Of a stretch of 64,000 nucleotides of DNA, positions 26,201-35,640 are shown piece after piece; the stretch's first letter is position 1, and every line of letters starts with the position of its first letter. The translations under genes and the position numbers were made by a program. Origin of the DNA: Cecembia calidifontis (lineage in GTDB: Bacteria; Bacteroidota; Bacteroidia; Cytophagales; Cyclobacteriaceae). The notes beneath the pieces were generated by a model. That model was given only the letters and a program-made list of their open reading frames with translations. It ran no database searches and had not been told where the DNA came from. The stretch covers positions 806,001 through 870,000 of the forward strand of contig NZ_SGXG01000001.1 of the NCBI RefSeq assembly GCF_004216715.1. Direction: 5' to 3'.

Positions 26201-26689
26201 TCAAAACCTCAACACCCCACTTTCCTTACCTTTGGTAAGAATCAGACTTTTGGGCTTTTTGTCCAGATAGAAATTCACAATATTTTGCTGCCCTTCAAAG
26301 TGCTGCAATAACACTGCATTGTACACCTCCACAGTTTTGGGCAAGGGCACTTTTTCTGCCTCGAGATAAAACCAGGCAGCTTCATCTTCTATTTCAAAAC
26401 CCAGGTAATTGATCTTCACATTTTGCCCATTGACCCGTATTTCATTCTTATCCAAAAGGTAAGCTTTGGCCATTTCCTCCAGCGCTTTTTTGTCTGAAGG
26501 CTTTAGAAAATCAACCTTGGTTTTGTGGATATCTCCCAAGGCTACTTCCAGGTCATCCCAGAAGATTTTTTGGGCTATTTCCAGGCTTTTGTTGTTGGGA
26601 TTGTACCTAATTTCGGTCAGGCTGATATAGAATGGGTGAAAAAACACCTTCCATCCCAAAAAGAGCATGAAAATATAATTCAATTGCAT
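26201..26689 (-). CDS. DUF6702 family protein
   Basis: 162 residues from the ATG at 26689 (MQLNYIFMLFLGWKVFFHPF); the hydrophobic N-terminus is a signal or anchor. The mature part begins FYISLTEIRYN and contains KSLEIAQKIFWDDLEVAL, the pattern of Bacteroidota DUF6702 proteins. It is divergently paired with a HupE/UreJ-like gene, which is in turn followed by an M1 peptidase; I recall this three-gene neighbourhood from other Bacteroidota. Function unknown. The 250-base spacer 25951-26200 shows nothing except one TTATCCACA box at 26053. Confidence 0.75.
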   Translation of the reverse strand: MQLNYIFMLFLGWKVFFHPFYISLTEIRYNPNNKSLEIAQKIFWDDLEVALGDIHKTKVDFLKPSDKKALEEMAKAYLLDKNEIRVNGQNVKINYLGFEIEDEAAWFYLEAEKVPLPKTVEVYNAVLLQHFEGQQNIVNFYLDKKPKSLILTKGKESGVLRF

Positions 26690-26779
26690 AGGTATACGGG
26701 TAATTTGTTTTCTTTGCAAATTAGAGATTAAATACGCAACCCTAAAAATTAATCGGGATTAAATAGCTTAGAAGAGTAA

Positions 26780-27361
26780 ATGGGACAGTTTCAACTGTAT
26801 TTTCAATTGGGTATCCAGCATATCTTGGATCTGGATGGTTTTGATCATATTCTCTTTGTGGTGGCACTCTGTGCCATTTACATCCTGAGGGACTGGAAAA
26901 AAATCATCATCCTGGTCACTGCCTTTACAGTGGGTCATTCCCTGACCTTGGCCCTGGCCACTCTGAACCTGATCAAAGTAGATACCGACCTGGTAGAATT
27001 CCTGATTCCTGTCACCATTGGCATCACCGCCCTGAGCAATATCTTAAAACCCAAACCAAGTACAGGCAAAGGTCTTCAGATCAATTACCTCTTTGCCCTC
27101 TTCTTTGGACTGATCCATGGACTGGGTTTCTCGAATTACCTGCGATCCCTTTTGGGTAAGGAAGCTTCGCTTTTTGAACCGCTTTTGGCATTCAATATCG
27201 GGCTCGAAGTAGGACAACTTGTTATCGTAGCCATCTTCATGACTGCGGCAGGTATCCTCAATGGCATTATCGGGGTAAACAGAAGGGACTGGGCATTGGT
27301 CATTTCCTCCATTGTCATGGGCATGTCCATTATGATGATGATTGACACGAAATTTTGGTAA
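26780..27361 (+). CDS. HupE/UreJ family membrane protein
   Basis: 193 residues with about six membrane helices. Diagnostic family positions are visible: HILDLDGFDHILFV near the N-terminus, FTVGHSLTLA and FFGLIHGLGFSN, with conserved histidines facing the membrane interior. HupE and UreJ relatives are linked to nickel or cobalt transport, but this short HupE_UreJ_2-type version in Bacteroidota has no proven substrate. The next gene starts 52 bases downstream, so it may be cotranscribed with the M1 peptidase. Confidence 0.85.
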   Translation: MGQFQLYFQLGIQHILDLDGFDHILFVVALCAIYILRDWKKIIILVTAFTVGHSLTLALATLNLIKVDTDLVEFLIPVTIGITALSNILKPKPSTGKGLQINYLFALFFGLIHGLGFSNYLRSLLGKEASLFEPLLAFNIGLEVGQLVIVAIFMTAAGILNGIIGVNRRDWALVISSIVMGMSIMMMIDTKFW

Positions 27362-27413
27362 AAAAATCACTTATTATCCATAAAAGTACCAAAGGGTACT
27401 ATAAAAACCGCTT

Positions 27414-29750
27414 ATGAAAAAACTACTGACCCTAACCCTCCTCTTAGGAACCGTGCTATTCAGCCTTCCGGCAGCAGCACAGTGGTCTGAGCAGAATCAT
27501 GCCGAGCGTTTTGAGCAGTTGGGACCGATGCTTCGCTCTCCCAATGTGTACAGAACAGCTTCAGGTGCTCCGGGCCATATGTACTGGCAGCAAAAGGCCG
27601 ACCATGAGATCGAGGTGGAATTGAATGATGACAACCAATCCATCAAAGGTTGGCAAAAAATCACCTATTACAACAACTCTCCCGATCCATTGAAATACCT
27701 TTGGATCCAATTGGACCAAAATGAAAGGGCCAAAGATTCCAACACCCCAAAAATTGCGGAAAGCAAGATCAACCCAAGAATGAATCTGCGACAGATTGAG
27801 ACCATTCTTTGGCATGATTTGGATCTTGGCTATAAAATCCATTCCGTAAAAGACCTATCCGGCAAAGACATTCCCGTGACCATCGTACAGACCATGATGC
27901 GCGTGGACTTGCCACAACCTTTGATGCCTGGACAGCAAATTGAATTTACCGTGGACTGGAGCTTTAATATCCATGACAGGATGAGCTTCATTGGTGGAAG
28001 ACCAGGTTATGAATATTTCCCTAAAGACGGCAATTACCTCTACACCATGGCAGAATGGTTTCCAAGAATGGCCGTGTACTCCGATTTCGAAGGCTGGCAG
28101 CACAAGCAGTTTGTAGGAAGAGGGGAATTTGCCCTTACGTTTGGGGATTACAAGGTAAAAATCACTGTGCCTGCTGACCATATGGTAGGTGCTACAGGAG
28201 TCCTGCAAAACCCACAGGAAGTATTAAGCCCCACAGAGCTTCAACGTTGGGAACAGGCAAAAAAATCTTATGACAAGCCTGTCATCATCCGTACACAGGA
28301 AGAAGCTGAAAGACTTGAAAAACAAAAATCCAAAGCCAAAAAGACCTGGATATTCCACGCTGAAAACGTGAGAGACTTTGCCTGGACTTCTTCCAGAAAA
28401 TTCATCTGGGATGCCATGGCAGTAAAACAAGGTGGCAATGATGTGATGGCCATGTCTTACTATGCCAAGGAGGCCAATCCGCTGTGGGAACAATACTCTA
28501 CCAGGGTGGTAGCCCATACCATCAAATCCTACTCCGCCAGAACATTTGATTATCCCTATCCGGTTGCCATCTCTGTAGAGGCTACCAACGGCATGGAATA
28601 TCCGATGATCTGCTTCAATTATGGAAGACCGGATGAGGATGGAACTTATTCCGATGCCATCAAGTACGGGATGATCTCTGTAATCATCCATGAAGTAGGT
28701 CACAATTTCTTCCCAATGATTGTCAACTCTGACGAGCGTCAGTGGTCCTGGATGGATGAAGGTCTTAATACCTTCCTTCAGTACCTGGCAGAACAGGAGT
28801 GGGACAGAAATTATCCTTCCAGAAGAGGGCCTGCCCACAAAATCGCACCTTATATGGCCAGCGAAAGGCACCTTTTGGAACCTATCATGACCAACTCTGA
28901 AAATATCATCCAGTTTGGCCCAAATGCCTATGCCAAACCGGCCACTGCCCTGAACATCCTGCGTGAAACCATCATGGGAAGAGAACTCTTTGACTTTGCC
29001 TTCAAAGAATATTCTCAAAGGTGGATGTTCAAACACCCAACCCCTGAAGATTTCTTCAGAACCATGGAGGATGCCTCAGGAGTAGATTTGGACTGGTTCT
29101 GGAGAGGTTGGTTCTTCGGTACCGACCCTGTGGATATTTCCCTGGAAGAGGTGAAATGGTATAAAATGGACAACCGTACTCCGGCGGAGAAAAAAGCAGA
29201 CCAGAAAAAAGAGGCGGAAAGGGAAGCATACCACATCTCCATGGATTACAACAAAAAGGATATCCCTCAGACCGTGGTAGAAGCTGATCCGGCTACCCGT
29301 GATTTCTACAATTCCTATAATCCTTTTACTGTAACTCCCGAAGATGAGCAGGCTTACAAAAACTTCATGGCTTCTCTAACTCCAAAGGAAAAAGAACTCT
29401 TGAACAGTGGATTGAATTTCTATGAATTGAAGTTCAGAAACGTTGGAGGTCTGGTGATGCCTTTGATCATCCAATTCAACTACAAAGACGGAACCTCTGA
29501 GGTAGAAAGAATTCCTGCCGAAATCTGGAGACTGAATGAATGGGAGGTAACCAAGGTATTTGCCAAGAAAAAAGAAGTGGCAAGCATCCTATTGGACCCT
29601 TACAGAGAGACCGCTGACATCGATGAAGCCAACAATTACTGGCCAAGACAATTTGTACCAAGTAGGTTTGAGCTTTTCAAAGGTGCAGGAGGTGTTCGCG
29701 GAGCTTCAGCAGGAGACAATCCGATGAAGCGGGCGAGGAGGAACCGATAA
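27414..29750 (+). CDS. M1 family metallopeptidase
   Basis: 778 residues with a signal peptide (MKKLLTLTLLLGTVLFSLPA). The gluzincin motif HEVGH is at residues 426-430, and the third zinc ligand Glu449 in WMDEGLNTF sits at the correct spacing of 18 intervening residues. The exopeptidase motif is NGMEYPM rather than the textbook GAMEN, as in many Bacteroidota members. The N-terminal half is the beta-saddle domain; the C-terminus beyond residue 560 is an extended beta region with a charged tail (AGDNPMKRARRNR). It is a periplasmic aminopeptidase-type enzyme. A short hairpin AGTACC-AAA-GGGTACT lies just upstream. Confidence 0.92.
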   Translation: MKKLLTLTLLLGTVLFSLPAAAQWSEQNHAERFEQLGPMLRSPNVYRTASGAPGHMYWQQKADHEIEVELNDDNQSIKGWQKITYYNNSPDPLKYLWIQLDQNERAKDSNTPKIAESKINPRMNLRQIETILWHDLDLGYKIHSVKDLSGKDIPVTIVQTMMRVDLPQPLMPGQQIEFTVDWSFNIHDRMSFIGGRPGYEYFPKDGNYLYTMAEWFPRMAVYSDFEGWQHKQFVGRGEFALTFGDYKVKITVPADHMVGATGVLQNPQEVLSPTELQRWEQAKKSYDKPVIIRTQEEAERLEKQKSKAKKTWIFHAENVRDFAWTSSRKFIWDAMAVKQGGNDVMAMSYYAKEANPLWEQYSTRVVAHTIKSYSARTFDYPYPVAISVEATNGMEYPMICFNYGRPDEDGTYSDAIKYGMISVIIHEVGHNFFPMIVNSDERQWSWMDEGLNTFLQYLAEQEWDRNYPSRRGPAHKIAPYMASERHLLEPIMTNSENIIQFGPNAYAKPATALNILRETIMGRELFDFAFKEYSQRWMFKHPTPEDFFRTMEDASGVDLDWFWRGWFFGTDPVDISLEEVKWYKMDNRTPAEKKADQKKEAEREAYHISMDYNKKDIPQTVVEADPATRDFYNSYNPFTVTPEDEQAYKNFMASLTPKEKELLNSGLNFYELKFRNVGGLVMPLIIQFNYKDGTSEVERIPAEIWRLNEWEVTKVFAKKKEVASILLDPYRETADIDEANNYWPRQFVPSRFELFKGAGGVRGASAGDNPMKRARRNR

Positions 29751-29869
29751 ATGGAAGTCGGATTTCGGAAGGGATCCGCACAGATTGTGAAGGCTTTAGA
29801 ATGAAGTTAAAAGTAAAAGCAAAAAAGTGAAATAGATCAATAAGCTTTTAGTGGTTAAACTTTTCAATG

Positions 29870-29888
29870 CCTTGGGTTGCACCCGAGG
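29870..29888 (+). repeat. Short hairpin, possibly REP-like
   Basis: CCTTGGGT-TGC-ACCCGAGG forms an 8-bp stem with one G-T pair and a three-base loop. It has no T-run. The 301-base spacer 29751-30051 otherwise holds only the terminator that follows. Confidence 0.35.
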
Positions 29889-29927
29889 ATGAAAAACCCT
29901 CCGCTTAGGCTAAATGATGATTTCAGC

Positions 29928-29965
29928 AACCCCGAAGGAATCGCTTTCCTTCGGGGTTTTTATTT
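29928..29965 (+). terminator. Rho-independent terminator
   Basis: Strong stem AACCCCGAAGGAA with TTCCTTCGGGGTT around a short loop, followed by TTTATTTG. It ends transcription 180 bases after the M1 peptidase gene and ahead of the BNR-repeat gene. Confidence 0.88.
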
Positions 29966-30051
29966 GATTCCAACCAATAATTTCAAAGGAATTGTCCAAA
30001 TTAAGCGCCGGTTTATTAAATTGATCAGTTTTCAAAAACCACCAGCAAAAC

Positions 30052-33000
30052 ATGAAAAAAATCCTGAGTATTTTCCTGGTCCTCCTCGGATTTCAGGTAA
30101 TGGCACAAGACCTTTTTGATGCCTCTAATCCAATCAAATACCGAAACATTGGACCTTTTCGTGGGGGGCGTTCCGTGGCCGTTAGTGGTGTGGTCGGAGA
30201 TCCGATGACCTATTACATGGGTACTACGGGAGGAGGGGTTTGGAAAACCACAGATGCCGGCCAAAAATGGGAAAATATCTCTGATGGATTTTTTACAACC
30301 GGTTCGGTGGGTGCCATTGCAGTATCAGAAAGTCATCCCAGAATCGTATTTGTTGGAATGGGAGAGCATGCACCACGAGGCGTGATGACTTCCTATGGGG
30401 ATGGTGTTTATAAATCCACAGATGCAGGTAAGACATGGAAAAAGATGGGGCTGGAAAAAACGCAGCACATTTCCCGCATCATCATTCATCCCGAAAATCC
30501 GGAGATTGTCTATGTAGCTGCCCAAGGGGCACTGCATGGACCAAATGAGGAAAGGGGGGTATACAAATCTACCAACGGAGGAGAAACCTGGGAGCGAGTA
30601 CTTTTTGTGAACAGCTTGAGCGGTGCAGCAGAACTGTCCATGGACATGAACTTTCCGGATGTCCTATATGCAGCCATGTGGGAGCATCAGCGCTTACCCT
30701 GGAAGGTGATTTCGGGTGGTGATGGAAGTGGACTTTACAAGTCCACGGATGGTGGCAAAACCTGGAAAAAACTGCAAAACGGCTTACCCAAGGAAATGGG
30801 CAAGATGGCAGTTGCAGTATCCCGTGCCAATTCTGACAAAGTCTATGCCCTGATAGAAAGCGATTCTGACAAAGGGTTGGGAGGATTGTTTGTCTCAGAA
30901 GATGGTGGGGATAGCTGGAGCAAAGTCAGTAGTGACAACCGCCTAGTTCAGCGTGCCTGGTATTACATTGAGGTATTCCCGGATCCCAATGCAGAAAATA
31001 CAGTTTATGTGCTGAGTGCTCCGGCCCTGCGCTCCATAGACGGCGGAAAAAACTGGGAAGTATTGGCTGACGCCCATGGGGATTACCATGATATGTGGAT
31101 CAATCCACAAAATTCCAAAAACCTGGTCATTGCAGATGACGGAGGGGCAGCCATCAGTTTTGATTTTGCACAAAATTGGTCCAGGCAGGACAATATGCCT
31201 ACCGCCCAGTTTTATCGCATCAATACCGACAATCAATTCCCTTACAGGATCTATGGAGGCCAGCAGGACAATACCTCCGTGGTCATCAATAGCCTTGCGC
31301 TGGGAAGGGGCGGAATTACCCAGGAACACTGGAATTACTCTGCCGGAGGGGAATCTGCCTTTTTGGCCTTTGACCCGGACGACCCACGCTATGTATTGGG
31401 AGGAAGTTACTTGGGCACCATTGAAGTGTTGGACACCAAATCACAGGCCTCCACCAACATCATGATTGAGCCCATCCTATACCTGGGCAGGGAAACCAGT
31501 GACATGAAGTACCGCTTCAACTGGAATGCCCCTATCATCTGGTCGCAGCATGAACCGGGTACTTATTATCACGCTGCGCAATACGTCCTGAGGACAAGGG
31601 ACATGGGCAACACCTGGGATGTGATTTCCCCTGACCTCACCAAGAATGAAAAAGAAAAGCAGGGAAAAGGCGGTGGCCCTTACACCAATGAAGCCGTGGG
31701 TGCGGAAAATTATGGTACTATTGCCTATCTTATTGAATCTCCACATGAGAAAGGAGTTTTCTGGGCCGGAAGTGATGATGGACTGGTTCACCTTACACGC
31801 GATGGAGGGAATACATGGATCAATGTAACACCTAAAGGACTGCCTGAGACCCTTGTGAATGCCATTGAAGTTTCCCCTCATCATCCAGGAACTGCCTATA
31901 TTGCCACTACGCGCTATAAATTCAACGATTATACCCCCGCCATTTACAAAACCTCCGATTACGGAAAAACCTGGACCAACATCAGCAGGGGTATTCCTTA
32001 TGGGGCATTTACCAGGGTAGTTAGGGAAGACCCCAAGGTGAGGGGTTTACTTTTTGCCGGAACCGAAACGGGTATTTACATTTCCAAAAATGACGGAGCC
32101 AATTGGGAGCCTTTTCAGTTGAACATGCCGGTCACACCCATTACGGACCTGAAGATTGCCCACAATGACCTGGTAGTAGCTACCGCAGGAAGATCCTATT
32201 GGATTTTGGATGACCTCAATGTGGTCAGGGAGTTGAAAAAAACAGTGGATAAGCCCATCCTCTATACACCGGATGATGCCATCATCGGTCATTGGTATTC
32301 GGCAATGAACAGCAATTCGGCTACAGGAACTGATGCCTTGGAAGGAGTCAATCCTGCCAATGGAGTGGTCATCTATTACCATCTACCGGACAACATAAAA
32401 GAAGACCTGAGTTTAGAAATGGAGATCCGGGATGAAAAAGGGCAATTGGTCAGAAAATTCAGCAGCAAAGCAGATCCCGATTTCAAAAACTATGACGGTG
32501 GCCCTTCCCCTGATCCGGTAATGACAGTGAAAAAAGGACTGAACCGGTTAGTTTGGGACATGCGCTATCCAACACTTCCGGGTATTCCTGTTGCCTTTAT
32601 CGAAGGGAGTTATAAAGGCCATAAAGTGGTGCCGGGAACTTACAGTATCCACCTAAAATCCAGCGCAGGAGAGTCCTCGACTACTGCCAGGGTACTGGAC
32701 AATCCTTTGTTTGAAACCAGCCCCGAACAGTATGCGGAATACCATGCCTTCATGATGCAAATGGAAACCGAACTGACTGAAATGCACCACATGGTCAACA
32801 CCCTCATGGATTACCAAAGCCAACTCAGTGCTTTTCTGGGACGTATCAAGGAAGATGCAGACAGGAAATCCCTCTATGAGGAAGGACAAAAACTCCTGAC
32901 ATCTCTGCAATCTTGGGATGAGGATATGGTGCAGCGCAAATCAAAAGCTTATGATGATGTGGAAAACTTCCCCAATAAATTTACGGCCAATTACCTTTTC

Positions 33001-33183
33001 TTGATCAATCAAACAGAGAGTCCAATTCCAAGGGTCAGCCAAGGATCCAGAAAAAGACATGCAGAACTTTCAGCTCAATGGGCAGAACTGAAAGCCCAAG
33101 GTTCAAACCTGATGGGGAATGCTATCCCGGCTTACAACAAATTGCTCCAGGAAGCAGGGATTGGGGTTTTATTTGTGAAATAA
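30052..33183 (+). CDS. Secreted VPS10/sortilin-like BNR-repeat protein
   Basis: 1043 residues with a signal peptide (MKKILSIFLVLLGFQVMAQ). The first ~700 residues form one or two beta-propellers with many BNR/Asp-box repeats, S-x-D-G/A-G-x-(T/N)-W: KTTDAGQKWENI, KSTDAGKTWKKM, KSTNGGETWERV, KSTDGGKTWKKL, VSEDGGDSW, RSIDGGKNWEV, LTRDGGNTWINV, KTSDYGKTWTNI. The C-terminal ~300 residues hold a FlgD/Ig-like strand region and a helical tail with YQSQLSAFLGRIKED. Proteins of this kind are often annotated as glycosyl hydrolase or VPS10-domain proteins; no sialidase catalytic residues can be confirmed. It is likely periplasmic or cell-surface bound. Confidence 0.87.
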   Translation: MKKILSIFLVLLGFQVMAQDLFDASNPIKYRNIGPFRGGRSVAVSGVVGDPMTYYMGTTGGGVWKTTDAGQKWENISDGFFTTGSVGAIAVSESHPRIVFVGMGEHAPRGVMTSYGDGVYKSTDAGKTWKKMGLEKTQHISRIIIHPENPEIVYVAAQGALHGPNEERGVYKSTNGGETWERVLFVNSLSGAAELSMDMNFPDVLYAAMWEHQRLPWKVISGGDGSGLYKSTDGGKTWKKLQNGLPKEMGKMAVAVSRANSDKVYALIESDSDKGLGGLFVSEDGGDSWSKVSSDNRLVQRAWYYIEVFPDPNAENTVYVLSAPALRSIDGGKNWEVLADAHGDYHDMWINPQNSKNLVIADDGGAAISFDFAQNWSRQDNMPTAQFYRINTDNQFPYRIYGGQQDNTSVVINSLALGRGGITQEHWNYSAGGESAFLAFDPDDPRYVLGGSYLGTIEVLDTKSQASTNIMIEPILYLGRETSDMKYRFNWNAPIIWSQHEPGTYYHAAQYVLRTRDMGNTWDVISPDLTKNEKEKQGKGGGPYTNEAVGAENYGTIAYLIESPHEKGVFWAGSDDGLVHLTRDGGNTWINVTPKGLPETLVNAIEVSPHHPGTAYIATTRYKFNDYTPAIYKTSDYGKTWTNISRGIPYGAFTRVVREDPKVRGLLFAGTETGIYISKNDGANWEPFQLNMPVTPITDLKIAHNDLVVATAGRSYWILDDLNVVRELKKTVDKPILYTPDDAIIGHWYSAMNSNSATGTDALEGVNPANGVVIYYHLPDNIKEDLSLEMEIRDEKGQLVRKFSSKADPDFKNYDGGPSPDPVMTVKKGLNRLVWDMRYPTLPGIPVAFIEGSYKGHKVVPGTYSIHLKSSAGESSTTARVLDNPLFETSPEQYAEYHAFMMQMETELTEMHHMVNTLMDYQSQLSAFLGRIKEDADRKSLYEEGQKLLTSLQSWDEDMVQRKSKAYDDVENFPNKFTANYLFLINQTESPIPRVSQGSRKRHAELSAQWAELKAQGSNLMGNAIPAYNKLLQEAGIGVLFVK

Positions 33184-33192
33184 GAGAATCCA

Positions 33193-33200
33193 TAAATTTG
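33193..33200 (+). promoter_or_regulatory. Bacteroidota promoter next to start codon
   Basis: TAAATTTG fits TAnnTTTG and is 4 bases before the ATG at 33205; a TTTG lies 17 bases upstream of it. The predicted transcript would begin at or within a few bases of the start codon. Confidence 0.5.
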
Positions 33201-33204
33201 CAGC

Positions 33205-33825
33205 ATGTCCTCACATCATTTTGTCAAAGAACAACAGGAACCCGCTCTGGTAATCTTAAATACCAATGGGGTTCCCTTTGATTTGATCGCGCCGCTCTTG
33301 GAATGGGTGCCCACCGTTTTGGTAGCCCAGGAGGAGGTGTACACGGTTATTTCATGGGGCATCAAAATTGACATTATACTTGCTGATCTGGAATTCCAAA
33401 GATCCCATTACAAGCTGCTGGAAGAACAATACCCGGTAAGATTTCTTGGCGTGCAACATAAAAATTACCTGGAAGAGGCCCTTCAATACCTCATTGCCTC
33501 CAAGCATGGGGCAGCCAATATCGTCGGCTTTGACCACCAAAAAGTCTCTGAATTGGAGCCTATGTTGGAATTCATAGATTTGGTGATCTGGGATGGTCCG
33601 GTGAGGTACTTTCCGGTCAAAAATGGAAACTTTAAAAAATGGTTTACTGCTTGTGATATACAGCTCCTCGCTCCCGAAGGTAGTTTAATAGAAGTCAAAA
33701 ATGAGGAAGGAATCCAAGTTCTGAAAATCCACTCCGATAACAGGATAACCCTTCCGGAAGGAAACACCTGGTTTCATTCTAATGGACTGTTTTGGATTGG
33801 AGAGTTTTTTAACACATTTCCTTAA
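33205..33825 (+). CDS. Thiamine pyrophosphokinase-like protein
   Basis: 206 residues. The layout of an alpha/beta N-terminal half (PALVILNTNGVPFDLI, then VISWGIKIDIILADLEFQ) and a small beta-rich C-terminal half fits Bacteroidota thiamine pyrophosphokinase-like proteins. The family usually has G-x-x-P-D-x-(I/V)-(I/V)-G-D-(F/L)-D-S at the ATP/Mg site; here GIKIDIILADLEF keeps only part of it. That may mean a divergent or inactive enzyme. It follows the BNR gene after 21 bases but has its own promoter-like element. Confidence 0.5.
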   Translation: MSSHHFVKEQQEPALVILNTNGVPFDLIAPLLEWVPTVLVAQEEVYTVISWGIKIDIILADLEFQRSHYKLLEEQYPVRFLGVQHKNYLEEALQYLIASKHGAANIVGFDHQKVSELEPMLEFIDLVIWDGPVRYFPVKNGNFKKWFTACDIQLLAPEGSLIEVKNEEGIQVLKIHSDNRITLPEGNTWFHSNGLFWIGEFFNTFP

Positions 33826-33897
33826 CCTATTCAAAAACGGAACCTGAACTTCCTAAAAAATTGTTATTTTTATATCATCGATATTGGATATTAAAAA

Positions 33898-34131
33898 ATG
33901 GACATCTCTCTAAAATATAGAATCATAACAGAAATAATCAATACGGAGGATGAAAAGGTCCTGAACGCAATCAAAAAGCTCCTAAATATTGAGGTAGACG
34001 TTGATTTTTGGGAAGAATTAAGTGAAGATGAGCAAAAAGCTATTGAGGAGGGGTTGGATCAGCTTGATAAAGGCAATTATGTTTCTCACCAATCTGTCCG
34101 AGATGAAATCAAGAACCGTTTTAACTTTTAA
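33898..34131 (+). CDS. Antitoxin of a RelE/ParE-type toxin-antitoxin pair
   Basis: 77 residues, acidic and helical: an N-terminal half (LKYRIITEIINTEDEKVLNA) and a C-terminal half with ELSEDEQKAIEEGLDQLDKG and SHQSVRDEIKNRF, a layout shared with Bacteroidota antitoxins that precede RelE/ParE toxins. Its stop is separated by two bases from the toxin GTG. The antitoxin frame is intact although the toxin is not. DNA binding and autoregulation are expected for the family, but no operator is obvious. Confidence 0.75.
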   Translation: MDISLKYRIITEIINTEDEKVLNAIKKLLNIEVDVDFWEELSEDEQKAIEEGLDQLDKGNYVSHQSVRDEIKNRFNF

Positions 34132-34133
34132 AA

Positions 34134-34430
34134 GTGCCTTTGAAAATTAGATATTCTTTACGAGCAAGGGACGAAGAAATTGAATTGTTGGAATATATTA
34201 TTCAAAAGTTTGGTCATGGCAAGGCCAAAGAGGTTTTTGAAAAAATTGAAAAAACGCAAAGTCTCATTTGCCAAAATCCTGAAATGTATAAAGTTTCAAA
34301 TAGGAGAAAGGACCTCTGAAAATGTGTTTTCAGCAAACAAACAAGCATTTATTACAGGATTAACCAAGATTACCTTGAAGTAGTCAGCTTTAGATCTAAC
34401 TACAAAGACCCCAAAAAGCTAAATCTTTAA
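34134..34430 (+). pseudogene. RelE/ParE-type toxin with premature stop
   Basis: The frame begins at the GTG at 34134 (PLKIRYSLRARDEEIELLEY, then IQKFGHGKAKEVFEKIEKTQ) and is stopped by TGA at 34317-34319 after SNRRKDL. The same frame then continues in register with KCVFSKQTSIYYRINQDYLE and VVSFRSNYKDPKKLNL to a TAA at 34428-34430. That is exactly the missing C-terminal beta-sheet of a ParE/RelE-superfamily toxin. A single CGA-to-TGA change (Arg to stop) explains it. The truncated 61-residue product lacks the catalytic or gyrase-binding sheet and should be inactive. Confidence 0.88.
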
Positions 34431-34437
34431 TTTGGAA

Positions 34438-35280
34438 TTAAGCAATCCAAAGTCCCACTACCATCCTCTCCCTGTCATTCAGGTCTTTCAACACCCTGAC
34501 TTGGGAATAGCCCAGGCTCTCCATGAGTTTTTGGGTATCTAGCCCCAAAGCTTCATTGATTTCAAAGTAAAGTTTACCGCCCTGCTTCAATACCTTTCCT
34601 GCCTTTAACGCAATCTCCCGATAAAAAAGCAATGGATCCTCATCGAAGACAAAAAGGGCCAAATGGGGTTCATATTCCAGCACATTTTGATGCATTTTTT
34701 CCTTTTCTGAATACCTTACATAAGGGGGATTGCTGACCACTATATCCAGGTTTTCAAATGGAATATCTTCCTTCAAGATATCCAGTAAGCGGAAATCCAC
34801 AGCAGCATGATGGACAAATGCATTTCTTTTGGCCATCTCCAAGGCCTCAGGGCTGATGTCCACTGCAAATACCTGGGGATGGTTCATTTCACGGGATAAG
34901 GTGATAGGAATACAACCCGAACCTGTTCCGATATCCAGAATCCGCAATCCCTCCCCTGGGTTTTCTTTGATGATCAGGTGCACCAACTCCTCTGTTTCAT
35001 TCCTAGGTATCAAAACTGCAGGACTTACTTCGAATTCCCTGCCATAAAATGGAGCAGTGCCCAGAATGTATTGGATTGGCTTGCCTTTAAGCAGTTGATC
35101 CAGTGCATCCTGCAGTGCTTCGGGAAGTTTTTCTATCTGTTCATCCCGGATGATGTCCATTCTCTTTTTCCCGAGAAATTCTTCAAAAAGCCAGATCACC
35201 AAGCTTTCAGCTTCCTCCAAGGGATAGAGCCCGGCCAATTTATCCACATATTCCTTAAACAACTTCCTAATGCTGATCAT
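34438..35280 (-). CDS. prmC: Release factor glutamine methyltransferase
   Basis: 280 residues. The N-terminal helical bundle (to about 85) recognises the release factor; the C-terminal SAM-binding domain has ILDIGTGSGCIPITL and the catalytic NPPY motif in IVVSNPPYVRYSEKE, with IPRNETEELV upstream. PrmC methylates the glutamine of the GGQ motif in RF1 and RF2 and is needed for efficient termination. It is convergent with the broken toxin gene, whose end is 8 bases away. Two small membrane-protein genes are just upstream on the same strand. Confidence 0.95.
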   Translation of the reverse strand: MISIRKLFKEYVDKLAGLYPLEEAESLVIWLFEEFLGKKRMDIIRDEQIEKLPEALQDALDQLLKGKPIQYILGTAPFYGREFEVSPAVLIPRNETEELVHLIIKENPGEGLRILDIGTGSGCIPITLSREMNHPQVFAVDISPEALEMAKRNAFVHHAAVDFRLLDILKEDIPFENLDIVVSNPPYVRYSEKEKMHQNVLEYEPHLALFVFDEDPLLFYREIALKAGKVLKQGGKLYFEINEALGLDTQKLMESLGYSQVRVLKDLNDRERMVVGLWIA

Positions 35281-35289
35281 CTATGCATC

Positions 35290-35640
35290 TTAACGGTTAA
35301 TCAAACGGTAGAACAACAGGCAACCCAATCCGTACATCAGCACATCAATAGGGTCAGCCACATAAATATCGGACCATTTGGGCAATAAAAATTCAAACAG
35401 GAATGAAAAATACAGCCATCCAACTATTACCTGAACAGGGGTAAACCTGAATTTTGTCTTCTTGGGATGTATCCATTGGAATACCTGCAAAGTAATACCG
35501 AGAACTACAGGCATGGCCAAGAGGTCATCCAGATAGGCATGAATAAAAGGAAGGTAAATTCCCTGTACTTTTTCCAGGTATTGATTGACCCAAAACAAGA
35601 GGCAGGCCACAACAAAGTATGGGTTTTTGAGAACAGACAT
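35290..35640 (-). CDS. Small integral membrane protein
   Basis: 116 residues with three or four membrane helices (YFVVACLLFWVNQYL, LAMPVVLGITLQVF, VIVGWLYFSFLFEFLL, DVLMYGLGCLLFYRL). Similar Bacteroidota proteins carry a magnesium-citrate transporter label in databases, as I recall, but its size and content do not support a transport claim; a VanZ-like fold is possible. Its ATG overlaps the stop of the upstream zinc-ribbon gene by one base, so the two are coupled and lead into prmC. Confidence 0.6.
   Translation of the reverse strand: MSVLKNPYFVVACLLFWVNQYLEKVQGIYLPFIHAYLDDLLAMPVVLGITLQVFQWIHPKKTKFRFTPVQVIVGWLYFSFLFEFLLPKWSDIYVADPIDVLMYGLGCLLFYRLINR

Noticed and set aside
28224..29036. 270-codon open frame on the minus strand within the M1 peptidase gene
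   Set aside because: The + strand encodes the conserved HEVGH and E metal site in the same interval; the antisense frame has no recognisable domain.
29870..29965. Riboswitch between the M1 peptidase and the BNR-repeat gene
   Set aside because: Only a short hairpin and a normal terminator were seen; no multi-stem conserved aptamer pattern could be recognised.
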